The notes beneath the pieces are model-generated. The model made no database searches. It saw only the letters and a list, made by a program, of their open reading frames with translations, and was not told where the DNA came from. From assembly GCF_041146395.1 (NCBI RefSeq), contig NC_090989.1, forward strand, positions 46,464,501 through 46,528,500: a stretch of DNA of 64,000 nt, given 5' to 3'. Positions within the stretch are counted from its first letter, which is position 1. Every line of letters begins with the position of its first letter. Shown here piece after piece: positions 9,693-20,900 of this stretch. The DNA comes from Eulemur rufifrons. Lineage: Eukaryota > Chordata > Mammalia > Primates > Lemuridae. Made by a program: the position numbers and the translations under genes.

Positions 9693-11678
9693 TTTTTTTT
9701 TTTTTAATTTTTATTTATTTCTTCATTTTTTATTTCTGCATATTACAAGGGTACAAATGTTTAGGTTACATATATTGCCTTTGCTCCATCCAAGTCAGAG
9801 CTTCAAGTGTGTCCATCCCCCAGATGGTTTGCACTGCACATGTTAGGTGTGAATATACCCGTCCCTTCCTCCCCACTCCCACCTGCCCGACAGCCAGTGA
9901 ATGTTACTACTATATGTGCACATAAGTGTCAATCAATTAATACCAATTTGATGGTAAGTACATGTGGTGCTTAGTTTTTTCATTCTTGTGATAATTCACA
10001 TAGCAGAATGGGCTCCAGCTCTATCCAGGATAATACAAGAGGTACTAGATCACCATTGTTTTTTGTGGCTGAATAGAACTCCATGGTATATATATACCAC
10101 ATCTTATTAATCCACCCATGTATTGATGGGTACTTGGGTTGTTTCCACATTTTTGCAATTGTGAATTGTGCTGCTATAAACATTTGAGTGCAGATGTTTA
10201 TTTTATAGAATGTCTTTTTTTTCCTTTGTGTAGATGCCCCAATAATGGGATTGCTGGATCAAATAGTAGTTCTACTTTTAGCTCTTTGAGGTATCTTCAT
10301 ACTACTTTCCATAGAGGTTGTACTAGTTGCAGTCCCACCAGCAATATATGAGTGTTCCTGGCTCTCTGCATCCACGCCAACATTTATTGTTTTGTGACTT
10401 TCTGGTAAAAGCCATTCTCACTAGAGTTAAGTGATATGATGTTGTGGTTTTGATTTGTATTTCCCTGATGATTAGAGATGTTGAACATTTTTTCATATGT
10501 TTGTTGGCCATTAATCTGTCTTCTTTTGAAAAGTTCTGGTTCATATCCTTTGGCCACTTTTTAATGGGGTTGTTTGATTTTTTCTTGCAATTTTCCTGAG
10601 TTCCAGATAGATACTAGTTATCAGCCCTTTATCAGATGTGTAGCATGTGTATATTTTCTCCCATTCTGTAGGTTGTGTATTTGCTCTAGTTTTCTTGGCT
10701 GTGCACAAGCTTTTTAGTTTGATCAGGTCTCATTTATTTATTTTTGTTGTTGCTGTGATTGCCTTTGGAGTCTTCTTCATAAATTCTTTGCCTCAGCTGG
10801 TATCTATAAGAGTTTTTCCAATACTTTCTTCTAGAATTCTTGTAGTTTTATGCCTTAGGTTTAAAAGTCTGTTATCCACTGTGAGTTGAGTTTTGTGACA
10901 GGTGAGAGGTGTGGATCCTGTTTCAGTCTTCTACATGTGGCTATCCAATTTTCCAAGCACCTTTTATTGAACAGGGATTGTTTTTCCCAGTGTATGTTTT
11001 TGTCTGCTTTGTCAAAGATGAGATGGCTATATGAGGATGGTTTTATATCTGAGTTCTCAGTTCTGTTCCATTGGTCTACGTCTCTGTTCTTGTGCCAGTA
11101 CCATGCTGTTTTGGTTACTATAGCCTTGTAGTGTAGCTTGAAGTCTGGTAAATTGATGCCCCCCAATTTATTCTTTTGGTTTAACATTGCTTTTGCTATA
11201 TGGGGTCTTCTCTGTTTCCATACGAAGCATAGAATTATTTTTTCTAGATATGTGAAAAATGATGTTGGTATTTTAATAGGGATTGCATTGAATCTGTAGA
11301 TCACTGTGGGTAGTATAGACATTTAAACAGTGTTGATTCTGTCAATCCACGAGCATGATATGGTTTTCCACCTGTTTACATCCTCTGCTATTTCTTTCCT
11401 CAGTATTTCATAGTTTTTCCTGTAGAGGTCTTTCCCCTCCTTAGTTAAATATATTCCTAGGTATTTTATTTTCTTTGTTGCTATTGCGAAGGGTATCAAG
11501 TCTTTGATTTGGTTCTCAGCTAGGCTGTTGTTGGTGCACAGGGATGCTACTGATTTGTGTACATTGATTTTAGAACCTGAGACTTTGCTGAATTTGTTTA
11601 TCAATTCCAGTAGTCTCATGGCAGAATCTTTGGGGTTTTCTAGACATAGGATCATATCATCAGCAAAGAGTGATTATT
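9693..11678 (-). mobile_element. 5'-truncated lemur L1 inside the JOSD1 retrocopy
   Basis: The 3' poly-A shows as a T-run at 9693-9705. The 3' UTR follows with a single copy of the pyrimidine-rich module (about 9795-9880), then ORF2 on the minus strand back to the reverse-transcriptase active-site region, where the copy stops. ORF2 is in pieces at 9980-10183, 10323-10544, 10861-11322 and 11323-11655, so frameshifts and stops make it dead. Flanks CAGACTGGGAGTTTT (9678-9692) and CAGCCTGGGAGTTTT (11679-11693) are the target-site duplication. Confidence 0.92.
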
Positions 11679-13169
11679 CAGCCTGGGAGTTTTATAATGA
11701 AAAATTCTCTCATATTCCAAGCCATGTGGTTGAATTCCACAACCTTCTAGTGTGACAGAGGTGAGATAGATACCTAAGAGGATGTGGCTAAAGCCAAACT
11801 AGGACAGGCCTGGGGGTTTGCTTTCTTCACTCCAGTTTGTCTATACCATTTCACTACATTGATTTGGGAGGTTCTGAGGCAAAAGGCAAGGCAAAAGTCA
11901 AGGCAAAAGAGCACTTTTCCCAGTTGACCCACTATGGCAAAATAAAAAAAAAAATAAGTCCGCCTTTGATATGAAACTTCACTAATTTGGGACAGAGTTG
12001 GGTAAGGAAATTATTGTGAAGATAGGCTTCTTAGAGTTTAAGAGCAGCCAGAATCAGTAGACATCCTAGTCTCAGAGTCCGGGTCACTGTAGTGACAAGC
12101 AGAGCCCTCCAATTCGGTGGTCATGTGCATTGTTATAGGACCTGAGTTTGTCATCTTCATGTAGTTTCCTTTACAAATCAGTTGAGCATTGACCCACCCC
12201 CTACCTCTTGAAATAGTTGTAGACCACTTTTCTCCTGTAACTTTGGAAAAGAAGAGAAAGAGGGGAAATAAATATCATACCACACACGTGTCACCAATGT
12301 GGTTGTGGCTGCTTCAAGGCAGGTGGGCAGGCAGGGATGACCCATTAGCCCCCAGAGATCAATGGTCTTGGCAGGTCTGAGAGCTGCTGCACTGGCCGGA
12401 CATCTCTCCAGCAGCAAAGTCGGCCTGGGGCTTGCATGCCAATCATGAGCAAGCTCAATGGGGTGAAGCTGAGGCTTTCTACCCACTGTGACTGGAGTGC
12501 ATGTTACACCAGCACTTTTCTGCACATGTATCTTCAGTCCAACAAGGCCATTTTTTAATGCTAAGTAACAGAAGCTACCAAGCCACTCCTGTATTATTCC
12601 CTCTCAGCAACTGGCTGCAGTCTCTTCTGCACCATTTTCTACACCAGACCTGCCTGGCACCAGAGGGAGCTCTTTACTCCTGCACAGTGACATTCCAACC
12701 ACCACCAGCCAGAAGGTACAGCTAGCATTGCTGATTGGTACAACAGGACCTTGGGTGCATTGGCACTGTCTGGTAGTAAGCCATTTCCTGGAAATGGAAG
12801 GAAACTCCCCTCCACATATCTGCTTGGGCCTATGCAAATGGCACTTCAAAAGGAGTCCCCATTCACTTGGAGTCCATGAGCCAATCGGATATGCAAAAAT
12901 ACTTAAACATGTCAGGGCTGGTTTCTCTGTTCATATCCAATTCTGGTGCTTAGGAGCAGGGACCTGTGCTGATGCCCAAGGGCAGAAAGCCCCAGTTCCT
13001 TTAAGAAGGGAGCACCCCTGACCCTGATGCCCAGGAAGGGGCAACCCTAGGCTTTTTGTTTTTCTTGTGTTATTCCCTTTTTTGGTTGGCCTTGTGCTGG
13101 GTTTGTTTACAAGAGATGTGTTTTGTTTAACCAAATACTAAAAATGGAAAACTGTGTATTTAAAAAAAA

Positions 13170-13412
13170 TTCAAAGGTAGTCTCTTGGAAGAACTCCTTC
13201 TTTGAGAAAAGGTTAGTTTTTTCTATTAATGTCTTCAACTGATTGGATGAGGCCAACCCTCATTACGGAGGGTTGTCTGCTTCACGCAAAGTCTACTGAT
13301 TTAAATGTTAAATATTAATTCTCATCTAACAAATACCTTTACAGAAACATCTAGAATAATGTTGACCAAACATCTAAAGCCAAATTGACACCTAAAATTA
13401 AACATCACAACT
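13170..13412 (+). repeat. LTR-like repeat, right part (probably MLT2-class)
   Basis: Continues the element interrupted at 7822: 'ggaagaactccttctttgag', 'cttcaactgattggatgagg', 'gtctactgatttaaatgtta', and the end 'cctaaaattaaacatcaca'. Together with 7599-7822 it makes one nearly complete repeat unit. Confidence 0.6.
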
Positions 13413-13419
13413 CCCAGTG

Positions 13420-13492
13420 AATCCTGCCTCCATGAAGCCACGCTTTTTGTAGCCGCTCCAACATTGAATCTAGACTGGCCTTGTGACTTTTA
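13420..13492 (+). repeat. MaLR-like LTR, left piece
   Basis: Short stretch ending 'ctggccttgtgacttt', whose natural continuation ('gtgactttctttgaccca') lies beyond the L1 at 14105. The host was split by that L1. Confidence 0.5.
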
Positions 13493-14104
13493 ATTTTTTT
13501 CAATTTTCAACTTAAACTTTATGGATACATAACACTTGCACATAATTATGGGGTACATGTGATATTTTGATACAGGCAAACAATGTGTAATGATTGAATC
13601 TGAGTAATTGGGACACCCAATCACCTCAAGTATTCATCATTTCTTTGTGTTGAGAACATTCCAAAACAACTCTTCTAGTTATTTTGAAATATGCAGTAAA
13701 TTATTGTTAACTATAGTCATCCTATTGTGCACCAAACATTAGATCTTATTCCTTTTAACTGTATTTTTATACCCATTAACCAGTCTCTTTATTCCTCCCC
13801 TTCCCACTTTCCTTCCCAGCCTCTGGTAACCACCATTCTATTTTCTCTCTCCATGAGATTAATTTTTCTGGTTTCTATGTGTGAATAGGAACATGCAAAA
13901 TTTGTCTTTCTGTGTCTGGCTTATTTCACTTAATATGATGACCTCCCCTTCATTCCATGTTGCTGCAAATGACAGGATGTCATTATTTTTTACAGTTGAA
14001 TAGTATTCCATTGTGTATATGTACCACAATTTCCTTATTCATTCATTCATTGATGGACACTTAGGTTGATTCCATATCTTGGCTATTGTGAATAGTGCTG
14101 CAAT
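13493..14104 (-). mobile_element. 5'-truncated old L1 3' end
   Basis: Minus-strand L1 3' UTR and final ORF2 codons. Typical strings are 'aattatggggtacatgtgat', 'tgtcattattttttacagtt', 'gaatagtattccattgtgta' and 'gtgctgcaataaacac'. It is of the older primate L1MA/L1P class and unlike the younger lemur-type L1s here. The short repeat GTGACTTT at both ends (13485-13492 and about 14105-14112) fits a target-site duplication. Confidence 0.8.
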
Positions 14105-14540
14105 AAACACAGGTGACTTTCTTTGACCCATAGAATGTGGTAGAAGTGACATTGAACAAGTTCTGGTCCTAGACCTTAAGAAATCTTGTTTTCCACTGCT
14201 ATTGTCCTAGAATCCAGCCCCTATGTGAGTCTGGCAAAGCCATTTTTTTGGAAGGCTTCAAGGAGGAAGACGCCTTGGAGAAGAAAAGACCATGAGGTAA
14301 AGACAGGTCCAGCCAATTTGGCCTTTCTAATCATCTAGCTAAGACCCCAGACATGTGAGAAAGGCCATTTTGGATCCTTCAGCCCTGGATGAGCTTCCAG
14401 ATGATTCAACTAATAAACATGTGGAGCAAAGGATCTCTGCTGAGTCCTATCCAAATTGCAAGGTCATGAGCAAATAAGTGGTGGTTGTCTTTTAAGTCAT
14501 TAAGTTTTGCGGTAACCTGTTATGCAGCAATAGATAACAC
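14105..14540 (+). repeat. MaLR-like LTR, right piece
   Basis: Contains 'acccatagaatgtggtagaa', 'ccagacatgtgagaaaggcc', 'aggtcatgagcaaataagtg' and the end 'tatgcagcaatagataacac', a familiar old mammalian LTR-type repeat. The family name is uncertain. Confidence 0.55.
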
Positions 14541-15631
14541 CAAGGATTTCATTAAAATAATTATGCTGTACTAAATGGAAAGATTTAGGATTTAGAATAT
14601 TATTTTTTCAAGGTATAAATGATAGTGCTAAGTACACAGGATGTTGAAAACGTCAACTCATCTTGCCTGGGATCAATTTAGGATTAGTGTTTGCAGGAGA
14701 GTATTTCTCAGCTGACACTCTCGATTAGTTACTATAAATTTTGGGTTTACCTTCACCTGTATTGAGCTTTCTAGAAGGAAAAGAAGGAACTCAAACCATT
14801 TAACACCATGCCCCTCATCCTAACCATGGCTGACCATTTCTCTGCTCTTTCACTCTTGACTATACACCTGTGCCAGCCAGCTCAGACTTTGGGGATGTAA
14901 AAGGGAAGAAATAAAAGAGGAGAATACAGGGAAAAAGAAAGATGAAAGAATCAAGTCAGAAGAGAGAGAGGTGATTGAGGTTGTCTGGAGAAAAATGCAG
15001 AAGGAAATTTAAAACGAAACAATTTGAGGGCTCCTTTTTTCATTTTCTGGAGCACAGAGAGGTTGATTCAGGGTTACATGAATCAGAATCCAGTGTCTTC
15101 CATGGACACATATTTTAGTTTCATAGCCAACTTTTACTCGTGGCATATAAATTACTTTCCCTAAAATGATGCTGGTTTTCCTTCCATGAAGCACTCAGCC
15201 CTCGAGATCCTATCTGCAACACCTGGCTCTGGGAGAGCAGGAGGCACCTGCAGAACCAGGGGCTACTGAACAAAGTGAGGAGACAAAGCATGGTGAGTTC
15301 TTTTGGTCTGGAAAAGCCTTTTTCATCCCTTTCTCGCTGCTCTTCTTTACCAAGTAGAAACAGATGTGCTGGGTTGTATGGCTGTACAAGCAGGTGAATT
15401 TAAGGATTTCTCTGTTAGCAGTAGCTTAGAGTCTTCATCAGGGAAGGGGCAGCAAATGCCACTGACGGTTTCCCAAAGGAGAAACACAGAGGCTCAGCTC
15501 CCAGGTGTCACCAGTGGGTAAGTTGAGATTATGCTTCTTCATTAATGCTGTGGGATGTACAGCAAGTAGTTTTCTATGTTCTTAATTCTCCCCTGGGGTC
15601 ACAGTGCAGATGGTCAGGAAATAAAGGGGAT
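14541..15631. other. No feature recognised
   Basis: Unique-looking sequence with a purine-rich patch near 14890-14990. No gene, RNA or repeat family that I can support. Confidence 0.4.
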
Positions 15632-16005
15632 TTCTTTTCTTTTCTTTTCTTTTCTTTTTTCTTTTCTTTCTTTTTCTTTTTTGTTTTTTGAGACAGAGTC
15701 TCACTCTGTTGCCCAGGCTAGAGTGCCGTGGCATCAGCCTAGCTCACAGCAACCTCAAACTCCTGGGCTCAAGTGATCCTCCTGCCTCAGCCTCCTGAGT
15801 AGCTGGGACTACAGGCATGCGCCGCCATGCCCGGCTAATTTTTTCTGTATATATTTTTAGTTGTCCATATAATTTCTTTCTATTTTCTAGTAGAGATGGT
15901 GTCTCACTCTTGCTCAGGCTGGTCTCAAACTCCTGAGCACAAAGGATCCACCGCTTAGGCCTCTCAGAGGTCTAGGATTACAGGCATGAGCCACCACACC
16001 CGACC
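15632..16005 (-). repeat. Dimeric lemur-type Alu
   Basis: T/C-rich tail (TTTTC repeats, 15632-15683), then 'gagacagagtctcactctgt', both arms, and a linker with 'tgtatatatttttagttgtc' characteristic of lemur Alus, ending at 'caccacacccgacc'. Moderately diverged. Confidence 0.92.
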
Positions 16006-16067
16006 TCAGAATTTCTTGACACTTCTGGGGATAAGCTCATTAAAAACCTACCAAAAGATAATGAATA

Positions 16068-16371
16068 GGGGGTGTGGTGGCTCATGCCTAATCCTAGCAC
16101 TTTGGGAGCCCAAGGCAGAAGGATAGCCTGAGGTCAGGAGTTTGAGACCAGAGTAAGCAAGAGTGAGACCCTATCTCTACAAAAAATGGGAAAATTAGCT
16201 GGACCTGGTGGCATGCACCTATGGTCCCAGCTGCTTAGGCGGCTGAGGCAGGAGGATCCCTGGAGCCCAGGAGTGTATGGTTGCAATGAGCTATGATGAC
16301 ACCACTACACTGTAGCCAGGCAACAGAGCAACACCCTGTCTCAAAAACAAAATTAAATAAAATGAAATGAA
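16068..16371 (+). repeat. Dimeric Alu, older
   Basis: Plus-strand Alu from 'ggtgtggtggctcatgccta' through 'ccctatctctacaaaaaatg' to 'ccctgtctcaaaaacaaaa'. It lacks the lemur linker expansion and is more diverged. It lies head to head with the previous Alu about 60 bases away. Confidence 0.9.
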
Positions 16372-16577
16372 ACACAGAAGAATGATTTCACAGATGACAG
16401 AAATACAGGCTGTAATGAATTTTAGCAGGCTTATGTGATAATCTGGCAATCTTTAAAGCCATGACATTTCCCATAAATTAACAAAGAAATGTCCTAGTAA
16501 ACAAAATGCCATTTAGTCTCTTGCATTTGCTACTTTACTATAAACTTGATTTACCTCTTTTGGGAGAATTACCCCAG

Positions 16578-16692
16578 ATTAGTGGTTACCAAACTTCAGT
16601 GGGCATCAAGTCACCTGGAAGACTTGTTAAAATGCAGATTGCTAGGTACTACCTCGAGGATTTCAGATTCAGTGGCTTTCCTAATTTATTTA
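16578..16692 (+). repeat. MER5A-like hAT fragment
   Basis: 'agtggttaccaaacttcagt', 'catcaagtcacctggaagac', 'ttgttaaaatgcagattgct' and 'tttcagattcagt' follow the MER5A non-autonomous hAT-Charlie consensus. Confidence 0.75.
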
Positions 16693-16830
16693 ATGGATTA
16701 TAATCTATTATATGTATTATTATTTATAATTTTATGTACTAAATTAATTATTTAATAAATTAATGTTATTAGTTATAACATTATTTATTATTTATAATAA
16801 TGTTTATTTATAAACATCATTCTGATGCTC
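16693..16830. repeat. A/T-rich low-complexity tract
   Basis: Almost only A and T, with repeated TTTAT and ATAAT words. Confidence 0.7.
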
Positions 16831-17154
16831 AAATTGTTCCTCATCTGGTAATAGGGAATCCATTCCAGCTGGATTCTATATCTATTTGATATGTACCCAT
16901 CATATCTTGCCTTCTGCACAAGATATTCCTGGCTCACCCTGGACTTTCTCTGGTGCTGTCCTGGAATTAGCCATTTTTTCAAGGATCTGTACCCTTTTAG
17001 TGGAAATTTGTATTTATAAATCAAGGTCTGGGATTTATTTGTGCTCATTGCTGAAGGCAAAAGATTTATGTGACCTGAAGAGAAACCAGAGTATAGTGTG
17101 CTCATTGTTAATGGGCTGTCACTACATCCAGACCTGGTAATGGGCCAGAGTTAG

Positions 17155-17385
17155 AGAATATATATATGTAAATGTGTGTCATATATCATAAACATGCACA
17201 AATACACATTTGTGTGTTTATATGCATACACTTTTGCATCTATGTTTATTTTTATATTTAAATATATGCTGGATATATATTAAAATATATAATATAGTAT
17301 GCATTATATAAACTATATTATGTACATATTATATATACACATTATATATATGATATAAATATATTTAATATATAAAAATCATAAG
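17155..17385. repeat. (TA)n-rich simple repeat
   Basis: Imperfect ATATAT and TATATG runs for about 230 bases, with TGTG patches. Likely length-variable. Confidence 0.8.
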
Positions 17386-17944
17386 TTCATGTGAGATATT
17401 CCAATTCCAATCCAACACTATGGGCTTTCTTTCTGGAATTATTTAGTTCCAGTATTGGAAATAAGAGGTAATATCTTATCCCTTCATTTGAAATACTTGT
17501 CTTTGTTGTAGTAGTCCTAACAGGTTTCCTCTTTTGGATGAAAAGTTGCTGACTTCATTCACCCATTTGTCTGACAGCCATTTTCCCTGGGGGTATTGCT
17601 TCCTTCAGAATTAACAGCACATAGATTTTCTTTCTCCTTATTTATGATTACTTGTCTTGAAATTCTTATGGAATTCAAGTTCTCTCCTTTCCATGTTTGT
17701 AACTTCTTTCTCCTAGAGTGAGAAACTTGGCTCCGATTATGTTTATGTGCTCACCTGTTTGATCCATCATCCTGTATGTTACCATCTCTGACCTTCAACA
17801 CCACTCCCCACCCATGCGTGGACACCCTTTTCTCTCCACTTGGGCTCTGACTTCCTACTCCAGGCTGCCACTCCATGTGGACACCCTCCTCATTCAACTC
17901 TAGCACTGACCTCCCATGCAGAGTTGCCCACCTGTGTAGATGTC
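17386..17944. other. Largely unassigned; weak threefold repeat at its end
   Basis: From about 17800 to 17944 a unit of roughly 60 bases recurs about three times, built around 'cccatgcgtggacaccc', 'ccatgtggacaccctcctc' and 'cctgtgtagatgtcctccc'. The rest shows no family or gene. Confidence 0.4.
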
Positions 17945-20900
17945 CTCCCGATAAAAGCCATTCTCACTGGAGTTAAGGGATATATCATCGTGGTTTTGAT
18001 TTGCATTTCCCTGATGATTAGAGATGTTGAACATTTTTTCATATGTTTCTTGGCCATTAGTCTGCCTTCTTTGAAAAGTTCCTGTTCATGTCCTTTGCCC
18101 ACTTTATAATGGGGTTGTTTGATTTTTTTTCTTGTTGATTTTCCTGAGTTCTAAATCGATTCTGTTTATCAGCCCTTTAACGGATGTGTAGCATGTGAAT
18201 ATTGTCTCCCATTCTGTAGGTTGTCTATTTGCTCTAGATTCCTTGGCTGTGCACAAGCTTTTTAGTTTGATCAGGTCTCATTTATTTATTTTTGTTGTTA
18301 CCATGATCGCCTTTGGGGTCTTCCTCATAAATTCTTTGCATAGGCTGATGTCTATAAGAGTTTTTACAACATTTTCTTCTAGAGTTCTTATGATTTCATG
18401 TGTTAGGTTTAAGTCTGTTATCCATCGTGAGTTGATTTTTGTGAGAGGTGAGAGGTGCATACCTTATTTCAGTCTTCTACATGTGGCTATCCAATTTTCC
18501 AAGCACCATTTATTGAATAGGGATTCTTTTTCCCAGTGTATGTTTCTGTCTGCTTTTTCAAATATCAGATGGCTATATGAGGATGGTATTATGTCTGGGT
18601 TTTCAGTTCTGTTCCATTGGTCTATGTCTCTGTTCCTGTGCCAGTACCATGCTGTTTTGGTTACTATAGCCTTGTAGTATAGCTTAAAGTCTGGTAAATT
18701 GATGCCTCCCAATTTATTCTTTTTGCTTAAGGTTGCTTTAGCTGTATGGGATCTTCTCTAATTCCATACGAAGCATAGAATTATTTTTTCTAGATCTATT
18801 AAAAATGATATTGGTATTTTAGTAGGGATTGCATTGAATCTGTAGATCACTGTGGGTAGTATAGACATTTTAACAATGTTGATTCTGTCAATCCACGAGC
18901 ATGATATGGTTTTCCACCTGTTTACATCCTCTGCTATTTCTTTCCTCAATATTTCATAGTTTTTCCTGTAGAGGTCTTTCACATACTTGGTTAAGTATAT
19001 TCCTAGGTACTTTGATTTCTTTGTTGCTATTGTAAAAAGTATTGAGTCTTTGATTTGGTTCTCAGTTAGACTGTTGTTGGTGTATAGGAATTCTAGAGAT
19101 TTGTGTACACTGATTTTGTAACCTGAGACTTTGCTGAATTTGTTTATCAATTCCAGTAGTCTCATGGCAGAATCTTCGGGCTTTTCTAGATATAAGATCA
19201 TATCATCAGCAAGGAGTGATAGTTTGACCTCCTCTGCCCACATGTGTGTCCCTTTGATTTCTTTCTCTTGTCTAATGCTCTGGCTAGGACTTCCAGCACT
19301 GTTGATTAGAAATGGTGATAGAGGGGGAACCTTGTCTGGTTGCAGTTCTGAGCAGGAATGCTTTCAATTTTTCCCCATTTAATATGATGTTGGTTGTGGG
19401 TTTGTTGTATATGGCTTGTATCATTTTGAGGTAAGTTCCGTCTATGCCTATTTTGTTAAGTGTTCTTATAAGAGGGTGCTGAATTTTGTCAAATGCTTTT
19501 TCTGCATCTATTGAGAGGATTGTAAGGTCTTTGTTTTTACTTCTTTTTATATGGTGATTTACATTTATAGATTTGCATATGTTGAACCATCCCTGCATCT
19601 CTGGGTTATAGCCCCTTGGTTGTGATGGGTTATTTTTTTGATAAGCATCTAAATTCGAGTTGCTAGAATTTTATTTAGAATTTTTGTATCTATATTCATA
19701 AGGGATATTGGTCTGAATTTTTCTTTTTTTGTTGAGTCTTTTCCTAGCTTTGGTATCAGGGTGATGTTGACTTTGTAAAATGTGTTGGGGAGGATTCCTT
19801 CCTTTTTGATGTTGTGGAATAATTTCTGCTGGACAGGCAACAGTTCTTCTTTTCAGGACTGGTAAAATTCAGGTGTGAAACCATCTGGTCCAGGACTTTT
19901 CTTTTTAGGAAGGTTTTTTTTTTTTTTGCTGCTTTAATTTTGGTACTTGATATTGGTCTATTCAGGAATTCTGTTTCTCCCTGATGGAGCCTAGGGAGCT
20001 GTATTTTTCTAAGAATTTGTGCATTTTCTCCACATTTTCAAGTTTATGTATGTAGAGATTTTTGTAGTATTCATAGACGGTATTTTGTATTTCTGTGATA
20101 TCAATTGTAATTTCTTCTTTTTCGTTCCTGTTTGAGATTATTAGAGTCTTCTCTTTTCTGCTCTGATTAGTAAGTGGTGTGTCACTTTTGTTTATCTTTT
20201 CAAAGAACCAACTTTTTGTTATATTAATCCTCCATATAATTTTTTGTTATTGATTTCATTTAGTTCTGCTAAGATCTTCATTGTTTCTTTCTTCAGCTGG
20301 GTTTGAGCTTGGTTTGCTCATCTTTTTCTAGTTTTTTAGTCAATTCATTAGATTATTGATTTGTGATATTTCTGTCCTTTGGATGTTGAGTTTCCATGAC
20401 TTTGTATGGAGATGAGTATTTCTGTTGAGGTTGATTTCTAATTGTATTCCACTGTGGTATAAGAAGATGCATGGTATAATTTCTGTTTTTTAAATTTTTT
20501 GAGACATGTTTTGTGGCCTAGGATGTGGTCAATATTACAAAATGTTCCATGAGCTGATGAGAAGAATGTATATCCAGTGGGTTTGGGGTATAATGATCTA
20601 TAAGTGTCTGTCAGGCCCGTTTGTTCTAGAGTTCTGTTTCAGTCCATTATTCTTTTGTTTATGTTATGTTTGGAGGATCTGGCCTCTTCTGTCAAAGGGG
20701 TGTTGAAGTCCCTGGCCATTACATGGCTGCTGTTTATTATTTTGTTTAGATCAGGAGAGTTGTTTTATGAATATGAGTGCACCCATGGTGGGTGTTTAAA
20801 TATTTAGAATTGTTATGTCTTCTTGTTGAATTTTTCCCTTTACCATTATTTAATGACCATCTTTGTCATTCATTACTTTTGTTAATGTGAAGACTAAGTT

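Larger units (their letters stand above)
7823..13169 (+). pseudogene. JOSD1: Processed JOSD1 retrocopy, near full length, with L1 in its 3' UTR
   Basis: An intronless copy of the JOSD1 (Josephin-domain deubiquitinase) mRNA. The insert starts in a CpG-rich 5' UTR, contains the whole broken coding region (8540-9145) and then a long repeat-poor 3' UTR, and ends in an A-rich tract at 13161-13169. Identical-type flanks TTCAAAGGCAG (7812-7822) and TTCAAAGGTAG (13170-13180) form an 11-base target-site duplication with one mismatch, and the host repeat continues on both sides. This is classic L1-mediated retroposition. Removing the later L1 (9693-11678) and its duplicated site leaves about 3.35 kb. 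The coding identification is firm; assignment of the distal 3' UTR rests on the continuous insert and its flanks. Confidence 0.8.
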
